Positions 52,885 through 61,317 of a stretch of DNA of 64,000 nucleotides are shown one piece after another. The DNA lies in the NCBI RefSeq assembly GCF_009858335.1, contig NZ_VMSE01000001.1, positions 558,001 through 622,000 on the forward strand, in the 5' to 3' direction. This DNA comes from Methylovorus glucosotrophus (GTDB taxonomy: Bacteria; Pseudomonadota; Gammaproteobacteria; Burkholderiales; Methylophilaceae). Each line of letters starts with the position of its first letter. The stretch's first letter is position 1. Under the pieces are notes generated by a model. That model worked only from the letters and a program-made list of their open reading frames with translations. It ran no database searches and was not told where the DNA came from. Both the position numbers and the translations under genes were made by a program.

Positions 52885-54048
52885 TCAAAATGTTTTCAGC
52901 TTATAGAGGCGATAGATCCCACTCATGCTGAGGCTGACAAATAAGCCGAAGGCAATCACGATCAGGTTAATGGAAAGCTCAGCCTTGACCATGAGGGCAT
53001 ACACGCCGATCAGTACAAGTATTCCCAGGTTTTCATTGAAATTCTGCACTGCGATGGAGTGACCTGCGCCGATGAGCAAGTGTCCCCGATGCTGAAGCAA
53101 GGCGTTGAGCGGCACCACGAAGAATCCACTCAATGCCCCAATCAAGAACAGCAGGCCGCTGGCGACACGCCAGTCATGAATCAGCACCATCGCCATCACC
53201 AGCAAGCCCATCAGAATGCCGGCTGGCAATACTTTGATAGAGTCTTCAAGCTTGATGTACTTGGCAGCAAATACCGACCCCACAGCAATCCCCACCGCCA
53301 CCATAGCCGTAAGCTGGGTGGCGTGCTCCAGGCCGAAGTCCAGTGCTACAGCGGCCCAGGCCAGTACAACCAGCCGTAGCGTGGCACCAGCGCCCCAGAA
53401 AAGCGTCGTGACGGCCAATGATACTTGCCCCATGGGGTCTTTCCACAACACTTTGAATGAGTGCCAGAAATCCTTGAAGATATACAGTGGATTACGTTTG
53501 GGCAGCTTGTGGTCAATAGGTAGCTTGGGGATATACATATTGAATGTGGCGGCGGCCAGATACAGGCCCGTAATAATCCACATCGTCATCTGTACATCAA
53601 TACTCGCCAGTTTACCGCCGATGATCGCCCCCAGAATGATGGCAAGCACGGTAGAGCCCTCCATCCAGCCGTTGGCTTTCACCAGCATGTTGGGGGGGAG
53701 AAATTCAGTGAGAATGCCATATTTGGCCGGCGAATAAGCCGCTGCGCCTATGCCGACGATGCCGTAGGCATAAAGCGGTGGCAAACCGAAAATCATGGCA
53801 ATGGTGCCTATGAATTTGATGCCATTGGAAATAAACATCACTCGCCCTTTGGGGAAAGCATCGGCAATGGAACCGACGAAGGGGGCGAGCACAATATAGG
53901 AGATAACAAAGAACTCCTGCAGCAGTGGCGTATGCCAGTCAGGGGATTGCATTTGCTGCAACAGGGCAATAGCGGCAAACAGCAAAGCATTGTCTGCCAA
54001 TGCAGACAAAAACTGCGCCAGCAGTATGATATAAAAACCTAGATTCAT
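52885..54048 (-). CDS. lplT: LplT-like lysophospholipid transporter (MFS)
   Basis: LplT flips lysophospholipids across the inner membrane for reacylation. 387 residues with about 11-12 spans. FYIILLAQFLSALADNALLF at the start, FVGSIADAFPKGRVMFISNG (MFS motif A) and YSPAKYGILTEFLPPNMLVKANGWMEG are characteristic. The acyltransferase partner Aas is not adjacent here. E. coli LplT has about 397 residues. Confidence 0.9.
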   Translation of the reverse strand: MNLGFYIILLAQFLSALADNALLFAAIALLQQMQSPDWHTPLLQEFFVISYIVLAPFVGSIADAFPKGRVMFISNGIKFIGTIAMIFGLPPLYAYGIVGIGAAAYSPAKYGILTEFLPPNMLVKANGWMEGSTVLAIILGAIIGGKLASIDVQMTMWIITGLYLAAATFNMYIPKLPIDHKLPKRNPLYIFKDFWHSFKVLWKDPMGQVSLAVTTLFWGAGATLRLVVLAWAAVALDFGLEHATQLTAMVAVGIAVGSVFAAKYIKLEDSIKVLPAGILMGLLVMAMVLIHDWRVASGLLFLIGALSGFFVVPLNALLQHRGHLLIGAGHSIAVQNFNENLGILVLIGVYALMVKAELSINLIVIAFGLFVSLSMSGIYRLYKLKTF

Positions 54049-54108
54049 CGCAGGGTGTCGCCCGGCCGAAGCGCGGGCGATTTTAATTCCATTTCAGCTT
54101 AGAGCTGG

Positions 54109-55506
54109 CTAAAGAGCCTCGGCAGCAAAATCTGCCAAGCGTGAACGTTCACCGCGTACCAGGGTAACGTGGCCATTATGCTGCCAACCCTTGAAGCGGT
54201 CGACAACATAGGTCAGGCCAGAGCTGCCCTCTGTCAGGTAAGGCGTATCAATCTGGGCAATATTGCCCAGACAAACCACCTTGGTCCCGGGGCCGGCACG
54301 GGTAATCAGTGTTTTCATTTGTTTCGGGGTCAGGTTCTGCGCTTCATCAATGATGAGGAATTTGTGCAGGAAGGTACGTCCGCGCATAAAGTTGAGCGAC
54401 TTGATCTTGATACGGGTGCGTATCAGATCCTGTGTCGCCGCGCGGCCCCACTCCCCGGCATCTTCGTCGGATTTGTTGAGTACATCCAGATTATCCTCCA
54501 GAGCGCCCATCCATGGTGCCATCTTTTCCTCTTCCGTACCTGGCAGGAAGCCAATGTCTTCCCCCACTGGTACGGTTACGCGAGTCATGATGATTTCGCT
54601 ATAGATTTTCTTGTCCAGCGTTTGCGTCAAGGCAGAAGCCAGGGTGAGCAGTGTTTTGCCAGTACCCGCCTGGCCCAGCAGCGTGATGAAATCCACATCC
54701 GGATCCATCAGCAGATTAAGCGCGAAATTCTGTTCACGGTTGCGGGCGGTAATGCCCCAGATGCTGTTTTTGTGCTGGGTGTAATCCTTGACCACTTCCA
54801 GCACCGCGGTATTGCCTTGCTGGCTGCGGACGATGGCATGAAAAGGTTTCTCGTATTCGTAATAGACAAACTCATTCACCAGCAGGCTTTTGCAGATCGG
54901 TCCGGTGATGCGGTAAAACATGCGGCCGGCATCCTGCCACGATTCCATTTCCTTGCTGTGCTTTTCCCAGAAATTGGCTGGCAGTTCGCGCATGCCGGTG
55001 TACAGCAGGTCGGTGTCTTCGAGTACTTTGTCGTTGAAATAGTCTTCTGCAGCCACGCCGATAGCGCGGGCCTTAATGCGGATGTTGATGTCCTTGCTGA
55101 CCAGGATAACCTGGCGTTCAGGTTGCTTTTTCTGCAGGTCGAGCGCAACGCCCAGAATCTGGTTATCAGCCTTGCTACCGGCCAGCATAGGCAGGTCGAT
55201 GCTCACTGCCGAAGTCTGCATGAACAAGCGGCCGCTCAGGTGTTTGTTGCCATTGATCGCCAGCGGACAGCCATCATCCAGATTGTTGAGGCTGGTGCCC
55301 ACGATCTCTTCCAGGTTACGGCTCGCCTGGCGGGCATTGCGGGCAACCTCGGTCATGCCCTTTTTGTTGTTGTCCAGCTCTTCCAGCGTGACCATGGGCA
55401 GGTAAATGTCATGCTCTTCAAAGCGAAACAGGCTGGAAGGGTCATGCATTAGTACGTTCGTATCAAGGACAAACAGTTTGGTACTTGTGACACTTTTTTT
55501 AGCCAT
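54109..55506 (-). CDS. PIN-PhoH protein (PhoH2 type)
   Basis: 465 residues. The N-terminal PIN domain (about 9-150) starts FVLDTNVLMHDPSSLFRFEE, with acidic residues for RNA cleavage (LDTNV, TLEELDN). The C-terminal PhoH ATPase has Walker A GQAGTGKTLLTLA (about 263-275), FLPGTEEEKMAPW, and Walker B FLIIDEAQNLTPKQMKTL. PIN fused to PhoH characterises a putative RNA helicase-nuclease. Monocistronic by layout. The name PhoH2 applies to the architecture. Confidence 0.93.
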   Translation of the reverse strand: MAKKSVTSTKLFVLDTNVLMHDPSSLFRFEEHDIYLPMVTLEELDNNKKGMTEVARNARQASRNLEEIVGTSLNNLDDGCPLAINGNKHLSGRLFMQTSAVSIDLPMLAGSKADNQILGVALDLQKKQPERQVILVSKDINIRIKARAIGVAAEDYFNDKVLEDTDLLYTGMRELPANFWEKHSKEMESWQDAGRMFYRITGPICKSLLVNEFVYYEYEKPFHAIVRSQQGNTAVLEVVKDYTQHKNSIWGITARNREQNFALNLLMDPDVDFITLLGQAGTGKTLLTLASALTQTLDKKIYSEIIMTRVTVPVGEDIGFLPGTEEEKMAPWMGALEDNLDVLNKSDEDAGEWGRAATQDLIRTRIKIKSLNFMRGRTFLHKFLIIDEAQNLTPKQMKTLITRAGPGTKVVCLGNIAQIDTPYLTEGSSGLTYVVDRFKGWQHNGHVTLVRGERSRLADFAAEAL

Positions 55507-55541
55507 GAGCTTATATTCCCCAGGTTGAGATTGAGTGTGCG

Positions 55542-55994
55542 TTAAAGCGATTTAATGAAATCAAGTACTTCAGCCGCATGGCCTTCCACTTTGACGCCGC
55601 GCCACTCGTGCACCAGCTTGCCCGAGCTGTCGATGACAAAGGTACTGCGCTCAATGCCGCGTACTTCCTTGCCGTACATCTTTTTCATCTTGATTACATT
55701 GAACAGAGAACACGCCAATTCATCCGTGTCGGCCAGAAGATCGAAGGGGAACTCGAACTTGGCTTTGAATTTTTCGTGGGATTTAAGGGTGTCGCGCGAG
55801 ATACCCACAATCACTGCGTTCAGAGCTTGAAACTCCGGGTAGCGATCGCGGAATTGCATACCTTGCGTAGTACAACCTGGCGTTGCATCCTTGGGGTAAA
55901 AATAAACAATGAGGGTTTTGCCGAGGAACTCAGAAAGCTTGAACTGCCCACTGGTCGAAGGTAATTCAAAATCAGGAACGGGTTGGTTCAACAT
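55542..55994 (-). CDS. bcp: Bcp-type thiol peroxidase (PrxQ)
   Basis: Reduces hydroperoxides. From ATG 55994, 150 residues beginning MLNQPVPDFELPSTSG. The peroxidatic Cys is in PKDATPGCTTQGMQFRD, near residue 42. The second Cys five residues on, present in E. coli Bcp, is replaced (QGMQF), so resolution must use another thiol. SRDTLKSHEKFKAKFEFPFDLLAD is conserved. An upstream extension to 56051 is poorly supported. Confidence 0.9.
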   Translation of the reverse strand: MLNQPVPDFELPSTSGQFKLSEFLGKTLIVYFYPKDATPGCTTQGMQFRDRYPEFQALNAVIVGISRDTLKSHEKFKAKFEFPFDLLADTDELACSLFNVIKMKKMYGKEVRGIERSTFVIDSSGKLVHEWRGVKVEGHAAEVLDFIKSL

Positions 55995-56089
55995 AAGTAT
56001 GGGGTGGCATATACACGTCTCCATTGTTGTTAAAAACGCGCTATAAGGCAAGCCCGATATGGGTGAATCGAAAAGATTTTTTACAGGCG

Positions 56090-57556
56090 TTAAGAAACAG
56101 CGGGTTGGTGGAAGCGGGGCAGCTCGATCTCGATCAAGGTGCCTCCCCCTTTGCGCGGGCTGAAGGTGATGCGCCCCAGCAAGGAATCACATACCTTGAA
56201 CGCGAAGGGAATGCCTAGCCCGGTCCCAAAGCGCTTGGTCGAAGGGCCAGGGCTGATGGCATGGGGGTCTGGTGTGAACGGCATGCCCGGGCCGCGGTCC
56301 GCAATCATCAGGCGCACGGTTTCGCGGCTTAGATCGGCATGTATTTCCAGCTTGGAGTGGTTAGGCACGGCTTCGATGGCATTCAGCAACAAGTTGTAAA
56401 GCGCCTGTTCAAGCAGGTGTTCATCGGTGTAAATGCTGTCATCCTGTTTTTCCCATGCCGGTAATTCCAGTTCGATGGATTTTTCTGCCAGCTTTTGTTG
56501 CAAGGGCGAGAGCGAACCCTGAATGATCTGGCTGAGCTTGCTCAGTGTGGGTTGCGGCTGCATGGGGTGCAGGTAGGACAGCAGCGAGCCAGTCCAGCGT
56601 TCCAGCCGGTCAACGGTGCTGATGATATCGCGCAGCGATTCACGGGTATCCTGATCCAGCTCGGCACTGTCTGCGACCTGCGCCGAGGCACGAATGCTGG
56701 CGAGCGGGTTGCGAATGTTATGCGCCAGCATGGGCACCAGCAAGCCCAGTGTAGCCTGCTTCTCGGTGCGAATCAGCGCATCCTGGCTTTGTGTCAGCTT
56801 GTCGGCCATGTCATTGATCGCGCCGGAGAGTGTGGCTAACTCCTCCGCACCTCTGCGGGGCGCTTTATGCTCCAGCCTGCCTGCACTGATTTCGGTGGTC
56901 GCGTGCAGCAAGGCCTTGATGGGCAGAACAATAGCGCGCTTCAAAAATACCCGTGAAAACAGCAGCAGCAATGTTGCCAGCAGGATAGGGATGGTCAGCA
57001 GGGTAAGGGAGGTGCGCTTGGATTCATCCAGCCGTTGCTGCAATTCCTGCTGCTTCAGGGATAGCAGGCGTTCAGCCCGTGCTGACACAATCTCGTAGCG
57101 CTGGAAAATGCCGGATTCCAGGTTGGAGTTCAGCGTTTTTTCAATCAGCTCGTCAGAAACTTCATTCTGGTGATTGAAGATGGTGCTGGTTTCCGTGATA
57201 AAGGTCGCATAGCTTTTTCTCAGTTCGTCGATAGCAGCGCGTTCCTCGTCGCCTACGGCGAGGCTGTTCAGTTTGACGAAGTGGGCGCCCACCGAGACGG
57301 TATACGCGTCGTACTCATCTTTGGCTTGTGGGTCTTTGAGAAAGTAAGCATCGAACAGCTCTTTCATCTGGCGATACAGGTCCCCCCGCGTCTGCTGGAT
57401 TTCCTGAATCAGCAGATTGATACGTTGCGATTCATGGGAGGATTTATCCCACAGATGAATGCCCACACCGCCGGCCGCCCCAGCCAGGCAAACCAGCATG
57501 ATGAAAGCAAGCTCGTGTATCAGCAGCAGGTCTTTCAGCGATTTTGGTTTTGCCAT
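56090..57556 (-). CDS. Sensor histidine kinase with HAMP domain
   Basis: 488 residues. Membrane spans at about 15-35 and 180-205 flank a helical periplasmic sensor. A HAMP domain (ILPIKALLHATTEISAGRLEHKAP) is followed by the H-box MLAHNIRNPLASIRASA (His near 280), the N-box LEQALYNLLLNAIEAVPNH and G-boxes MIADRGPGMPF and KRFGTGLGIPFAFKV. No response regulator is adjacent. The gene starts 2 bases after the TonB-like gene, so the pair is co-transcribed. HAMP plus NtrB-like H-box suggests NtrC-family partners; this is inference. Confidence 0.9.
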   Translation of the reverse strand: MAKPKSLKDLLLIHELAFIMLVCLAGAAGGVGIHLWDKSSHESQRINLLIQEIQQTRGDLYRQMKELFDAYFLKDPQAKDEYDAYTVSVGAHFVKLNSLAVGDEERAAIDELRKSYATFITETSTIFNHQNEVSDELIEKTLNSNLESGIFQRYEIVSARAERLLSLKQQELQQRLDESKRTSLTLLTIPILLATLLLLFSRVFLKRAIVLPIKALLHATTEISAGRLEHKAPRRGAEELATLSGAINDMADKLTQSQDALIRTEKQATLGLLVPMLAHNIRNPLASIRASAQVADSAELDQDTRESLRDIISTVDRLERWTGSLLSYLHPMQPQPTLSKLSQIIQGSLSPLQQKLAEKSIELELPAWEKQDDSIYTDEHLLEQALYNLLLNAIEAVPNHSKLEIHADLSRETVRLMIADRGPGMPFTPDPHAISPGPSTKRFGTGLGIPFAFKVCDSLLGRITFSPRKGGGTLIEIELPRFHQPAVS

Positions 57557-57558
57557 GA

Positions 57559-58338
57559 CTAACGTTCTTCCAGGCGGAACGAAATGGGAATGCTCAGTGT
57601 GGTGATCTTGCCCTGCAAGGTAGAGGGAGCAATCGGCAGCGAGGAAAGGGCCTGACGATACATATCCAGGACCTGGCGATCCAGCACCTCATAGCCCCCA
57701 GACTGCTTGATGCGGCCATTGATGATGTGCCCCTGGGCGTCCAGCTCCAGCTCCAATACAGGGGTGCCTTGCATATTGTTGCGCCGTGCGATGTTGGGAT
57801 ACTTCTTGTATTTGGCCAGCACGTTAAACACGCTGTTTCCGAATTCATTTTTGGCTGCATCCAGATCTTGCTGACTGGGCGCGGCTACTTTCGGTGGTTC
57901 AGCCGGGGCCGCTGGAGCGGGCTGGGCTGCTGCAACTGGGGCTGGAGCAGGTGCCGTTTCGGCTTTCGGGGCCTCGGGCTGCGGCGTCGCGGTCATCACC
58001 GGTGGGCTGGGGTCAGGCTTGCGCTCCACAGGGGGAGGGGCAACCTCGGGTGAGGGCTTGATCACCGGTTTGGGCTGGGGTTTTACTTCCGGCTTGACCA
58101 CGGGCTCTGGCTTTGGCGGCTCAGGCGCAGGGGCTGGCGCTTCTACTGGCGATTCCAGTTGCTTTTTGACTGGTGGGGCGAGTTCAATCTGTAACACCTG
58201 CGGTTCAGGCGGGCTGTCAAATTTGAGATTGGGCAACTGCCAGATCAGGATGGCATGAACGGCAATGGAAATAATCAGCGCCCATTGAAGCCGGTAAGAG
58301 GGCACCGAGATGCTGGGTGAGTAAGTTGCCAAGTTCAC
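57559..58338 (-). CDS. TonB-like energy transducer
   Basis: 259 residues. A short N-terminus and one span near 21-38 (WALIISIAVHAILIWQL) lead to a long Pro/Lys/Glu linker (about 55-150), then a TonB C-terminal domain (KYPNIARRNNMQGTPVLELELDAQG, QSGGYEVLDRQVLDMYR). ExbB/ExbD are not adjacent. It is the first gene of a pair with the histidine kinase. It would energise TonB-dependent receptors such as the PqqU-like one at 61318, but that partnership is inference. Confidence 0.88.
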   Translation of the reverse strand: MNLATYSPSISVPSYRLQWALIISIAVHAILIWQLPNLKFDSPPEPQVLQIELAPPVKKQLESPVEAPAPAPEPPKPEPVVKPEVKPQPKPVIKPSPEVAPPPVERKPDPSPPVMTATPQPEAPKAETAPAPAPVAAAQPAPAAPAEPPKVAAPSQQDLDAAKNEFGNSVFNVLAKYKKYPNIARRNNMQGTPVLELELDAQGHIINGRIKQSGGYEVLDRQVLDMYRQALSSLPIAPSTLQGKITTLSIPISFRLEER

Positions 58339-58490
58339 ACGCTCAAAAATAGTCAGATAGGGGCCGGGAGGCCATCGTTATTATGATTTATTGTATTGGT
58401 TTGCCTGGGGCAAGGCCTTGATTCTGCCATAGAAACTGGAGTTCTGCAGCCTGCCTGCCATGGCTTCTCTTGTCTTCCTGAGTTCTACGA

Positions 58491-59402
58491 TCATTCCCAC
58501 TCCAGTGCCGGGTAAAGAATATTCACATTTCGTCGATTGACGATATCAAACAGCGCCCATTTGCCTTTTTCTCTGCTGGCGGCGGTATCCATGGCTTTTT
58601 CCATGACCTCGCCTTTTTTGATACTGGCACGCACATCGTTCAGCAGGGTTTGCAGGTAACGTTGTTCATCATTCAGCGCCTCTTTCCAATGGGTACTTAC
58701 CGGGCCGTGGCCGGGGACGGCACGCGCTGCCGGAACTTCCTTAAGCTGGTTGATGGCATTGATCCAGCCCTTGATATCCCCATCGAGGGAGGGCGTGCGT
58801 TCAATGAACAGCAAGTCGCCCGTCCACAGGGTTTGGCTGAGGGTGTCGTAAACAGTGAGGTCGGTACTGGTATGGGCGGGAGGGTAGGCCTTGAGTGCCA
58901 GCTGGCGTCCACCAAGATCGATTTCAAGCGCGTCGGATACCGGTAGCGTTGGCTTGATGATTTCGCTGCCGGCAAAATCCTGGCCTTGCCACTGCTGGTT
59001 GCTGCGGAGATAGCTGTCGCGGCGCCGCTCAAGCGCGTCGGCCAGTTTGGCATGGCCTATGAATTGCGGATGATCGGCAATAAATGCAGCGTTGCCGAAA
59101 ACATGGTCAGGATGCACATGGGTGTTGATCACATATAGAATAGGCAACGGAGTCAGCTGACGTATGGCCTCATGCAAGGCCTGCCCCACCTTGAGGTTGC
59201 CGCCGGTATCAATGACGGCGACACCGTTCTTGCCTATCACGACACTGATATTGCAGATGTCACCGTGATAGCCTTCCGATAGGTCCTCATGTACACCCTG
59301 ATGCACATACACGCCTGGACTGATTTCGGTCAATGTCAGTGCGGTTGCCTGTGCATACGGCATTACCGCGAGTAAAATCAAGCCCTGAAGAAATCGCCAC
59401 AT
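58491..59402 (-). CDS. Quinoprotein-relay zinc metallohydrolase (MBL fold)
   Basis: 303 residues from ATG 59402 (GAGGAGA upstream) with a signal peptide (LLAVMPYAQATA). The metallo-beta-lactamase fold has the zinc motif NTHVHPDHVFG (HxHxDH), a further ligand in AHTSTDL, and Asp in TGDLLF with His in VPGHGPVS. It resembles the SoxH-like hydrolases annotated as quinoprotein relay system zinc metallohydrolase, which co-occur with the SoxYZ-like carrier found at 60272. Periplasmic. The substrate is unknown. Confidence 0.85.
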   Translation of the reverse strand: MWRFLQGLILLAVMPYAQATALTLTEISPGVYVHQGVHEDLSEGYHGDICNISVVIGKNGVAVIDTGGNLKVGQALHEAIRQLTPLPILYVINTHVHPDHVFGNAAFIADHPQFIGHAKLADALERRRDSYLRSNQQWQGQDFAGSEIIKPTLPVSDALEIDLGGRQLALKAYPPAHTSTDLTVYDTLSQTLWTGDLLFIERTPSLDGDIKGWINAINQLKEVPAARAVPGHGPVSTHWKEALNDEQRYLQTLLNDVRASIKKGEVMEKAMDTAASREKGKWALFDIVNRRNVNILYPALEWE

Positions 59403-59661
59403 CCTGAAAGTCTCCTCGTTATGATGACCGGTGTCGTGCGGCGACATGAGATGTCACCAAGGCATGGCAGGCAGGCATCTTGGCATTAAGCCTGACGATG
59501 GTCAATTGGCGCCGGGAAGATAGGGAACTTTTCCCGATAATCCCGGGTTTAACACATAATGCCAGTGCGGCTGTTATGCTGGCGTATGCGCACCCACCTT
59601 TAATTGCATGGTCAGGATGCAATGGTTTTTTGTGCGAGAACCCCAACCTACAAAAGAAAGA

Positions 59662-60189
59662 ATGGAAATGAGTGCTGCCCGCTATACCACGACTGCCAAA
59701 ATACTCCACTGGCTGATTGCGCTGACAATTTTTGGAATGTTCGCGCTCGGCTGGTTCATGACGGATCTGCCGCGTGAAACCCCAGACCGTGCCTTTTACT
59801 TCAATCTGCATAAATCGATAGGCGTTACGCTGTTTGCCCTGGTGCTGTTCCGCCTCTTCTGGCGTATCGGCCACAAACCTCCCGCTTTGGTGAGCACCCT
59901 GAAGGCATGGGAGCGCAAGCTGGCACAAGCTGGGCACCATTCGCTGTATTTGCTGATGGTGCTGGTACCAGTGAGCGGCTTGATCATGAGTGCGTTCAGC
60001 AAGTTCGGCGTCAAGTGGTTCGGTCTGCCCCTGATCCCTGGCCTGGATGACAAAGCGCTGCGGGATGTGTTTACCGAAGTGCATGAGGTCATCGGTTTGA
60101 TCTTGCTGGTAGTCATTATCGTGCATGTATTGGGGGCTCTTAAGCATCATTTCCTGGATAAGGATGAAACCCTGAAGCGCATGCTGTAA
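59662..60189 (+). CDS. Cytochrome b561
   Basis: 175 residues with four spans. ILHWLIALTIFGMFALGWFM carries a haem-ligand His (span 1), LHKSIGVTLFALVLFRLFW another (span 2), HHSLYLLMVLVPVSGL (span 3) and VHEVIGLILLVVIIVHVLGALKHH (span 4). This is the cytochrome b561 family of two haems b passing electrons across the inner membrane. Divergent from the metallohydrolase gene, and convergent on the SoxYZ carrier. It may serve the same periplasmic relay. Confidence 0.9.
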   Translation: MEMSAARYTTTAKILHWLIALTIFGMFALGWFMTDLPRETPDRAFYFNLHKSIGVTLFALVLFRLFWRIGHKPPALVSTLKAWERKLAQAGHHSLYLLMVLVPVSGLIMSAFSKFGVKWFGLPLIPGLDDKALRDVFTEVHEVIGLILLVVIIVHVLGALKHHFLDKDETLKRML

Positions 60190-60202
60190 AAGGGGATCCC
60201 AT

Positions 60203-60235
60203 TAAAAAAGGCGTCTTGAGGACGCCTTTTTTATT
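60203..60235. terminator. Bidirectional intrinsic terminator
   Basis: TAAAAAAGGCGTC, loop TTGAG, GACGCCTTTTTTA. Ends the cytochrome b561 gene (plus) and the SoxYZ-like carrier gene (minus). Confidence 0.9.
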
Positions 60236-60271
60236 TGCCCTTTGCCATGGCCTGATGGTTAATTGCGATGA

Positions 60272-61093
60272 TCAGGAGGCGTTTTTGACATCAAGCTGCT
60301 GCGAAAATTTGGCACCCTCGTTATCTTCAGCCTGGACTTCCAGTGTGCCGGGTGCCGCAGGTGTGAAATCAAAGCGCAAATAGGGGTCTTCGCTGGTGCC
60401 CACGCCAAAATCCACGCTCATCACCGGCTGATCGTTATATGTGAATGCTGCTTTCTGGATATAGAAGGCAGGGCGGAAGCCTTGCGAAACCAGGTCGCGT
60501 TGCAAGCCGGTATACATGGGATGTTTGATGATAAAGGTCGCGGGCGTGGCCTGACCAAACTTCACGGGCGATTCCACATTCAGCTTGATCTTGCCAGAAG
60601 CCGCACGTATGGCAGCCTCATCGCCATCGACCGAGCCACCACAGCCGCCCGCCGCGCGAATCTGGATGGTGGACATATACAGCTTGCCGTCCGCTGTTTC
60701 GCCAATGGCGCGCACAAAAGAGTCGGTTTCCATGCGGATGCGGGTGGAGAGCTGCAGATTGCCAAGCAATTCCGTCAGGTGATAGGTCGCCGCCAGCTGA
60801 ATCGGGTTGGCGTCCACGATGATGTACACATTCTTGATGGCGGCCGGGCTTTGTGACTGGTTCACCGTCAGGGTGACGGGTACTTGGGCGCCACTTTCCG
60901 CACGACGCGGGCCGGTGAGTTGTATGAAGGGCACTTCTTCGATGGTGCGGTTGGCAAAAAACGCCTCCTTCACCACAGGCCACAACTTGTCCGAGGCCTC
61001 GGCCCAAGCCCCTGTGCTACATGCCAGCAGCATGCCTGCCATTACCCATTTGCCCAACATCATGTTGGAATTACCTGCACTATGCTTGACCAC
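60272..61093 (-). CDS. Quinoprotein dehydrogenase-associated SoxYZ-like carrier
   Basis: 273 residues. The signal region MMLGKWVMAGMLLACSTGAWA lies after a 10-residue start. The SoxY-like half (about 35-147) ends in GGCGGS (Cys151), the swinging-arm motif that carries the cargo in SoxY. The SoxZ-like half follows. In SoxY the GGCGG is at the very C-terminus; here it sits in the fusion joint. The GTG start has AAGGAG upstream. It accompanies PQQ dehydrogenases in many methylotrophs; what it carries is not known. Confidence 0.9.
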   Translation of the reverse strand: MVKHSAGNSNMMLGKWVMAGMLLACSTGAWAEASDKLWPVVKEAFFANRTIEEVPFIQLTGPRRAESGAQVPVTLTVNQSQSPAAIKNVYIIVDANPIQLAATYHLTELLGNLQLSTRIRMETDSFVRAIGETADGKLYMSTIQIRAAGGCGGSVDGDEAAIRAASGKIKLNVESPVKFGQATPATFIIKHPMYTGLQRDLVSQGFRPAFYIQKAAFTYNDQPVMSVDFGVGTSEDPYLRFDFTPAAPGTLEVQAEDNEGAKFSQQLDVKNAS

Positions 61094-61201
61094 GGCCTCT
61101 TCTCCTTAGAACACTGTTTTTATAATAGATAGCGCTTAGACATAAGAATGGCGATGACATTCGGCAGTCGCGCTTGCATCGTTTTTGCGTGTAGCAGCCT
61201 T

Positions 61202-61244
61202 AAAAAAACACAAGGCATCACTATACGATGATAGAGATGCCTTG
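61202..61244 (-). terminator. Intrinsic terminator of the PqqU-like receptor gene
   Basis: On the minus strand, CAAGGCATC ... GATGCCTTG forms a 9-bp stem with a 16-base loop, followed by TGTTTTTTTAAGG. It lies about 70 bases after the receptor stop. Confidence 0.75.
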
Positions 61245-61317
61245 TAGCTTAGCCGACTTTGGCAGATGGCGTCTGTGACTGAAGTTACTTAAGCCAGCCC
61301 AGTCGTTTTACCGTCTA

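Noticed and set aside
54169..55452. A 427-codon plus-strand frame antisense to the PIN-PhoH gene
   Set aside because: The PhoH protein on the other strand is full length with all motifs; the antisense product matches nothing and is His/Gln/Val-rich, as shadows are.
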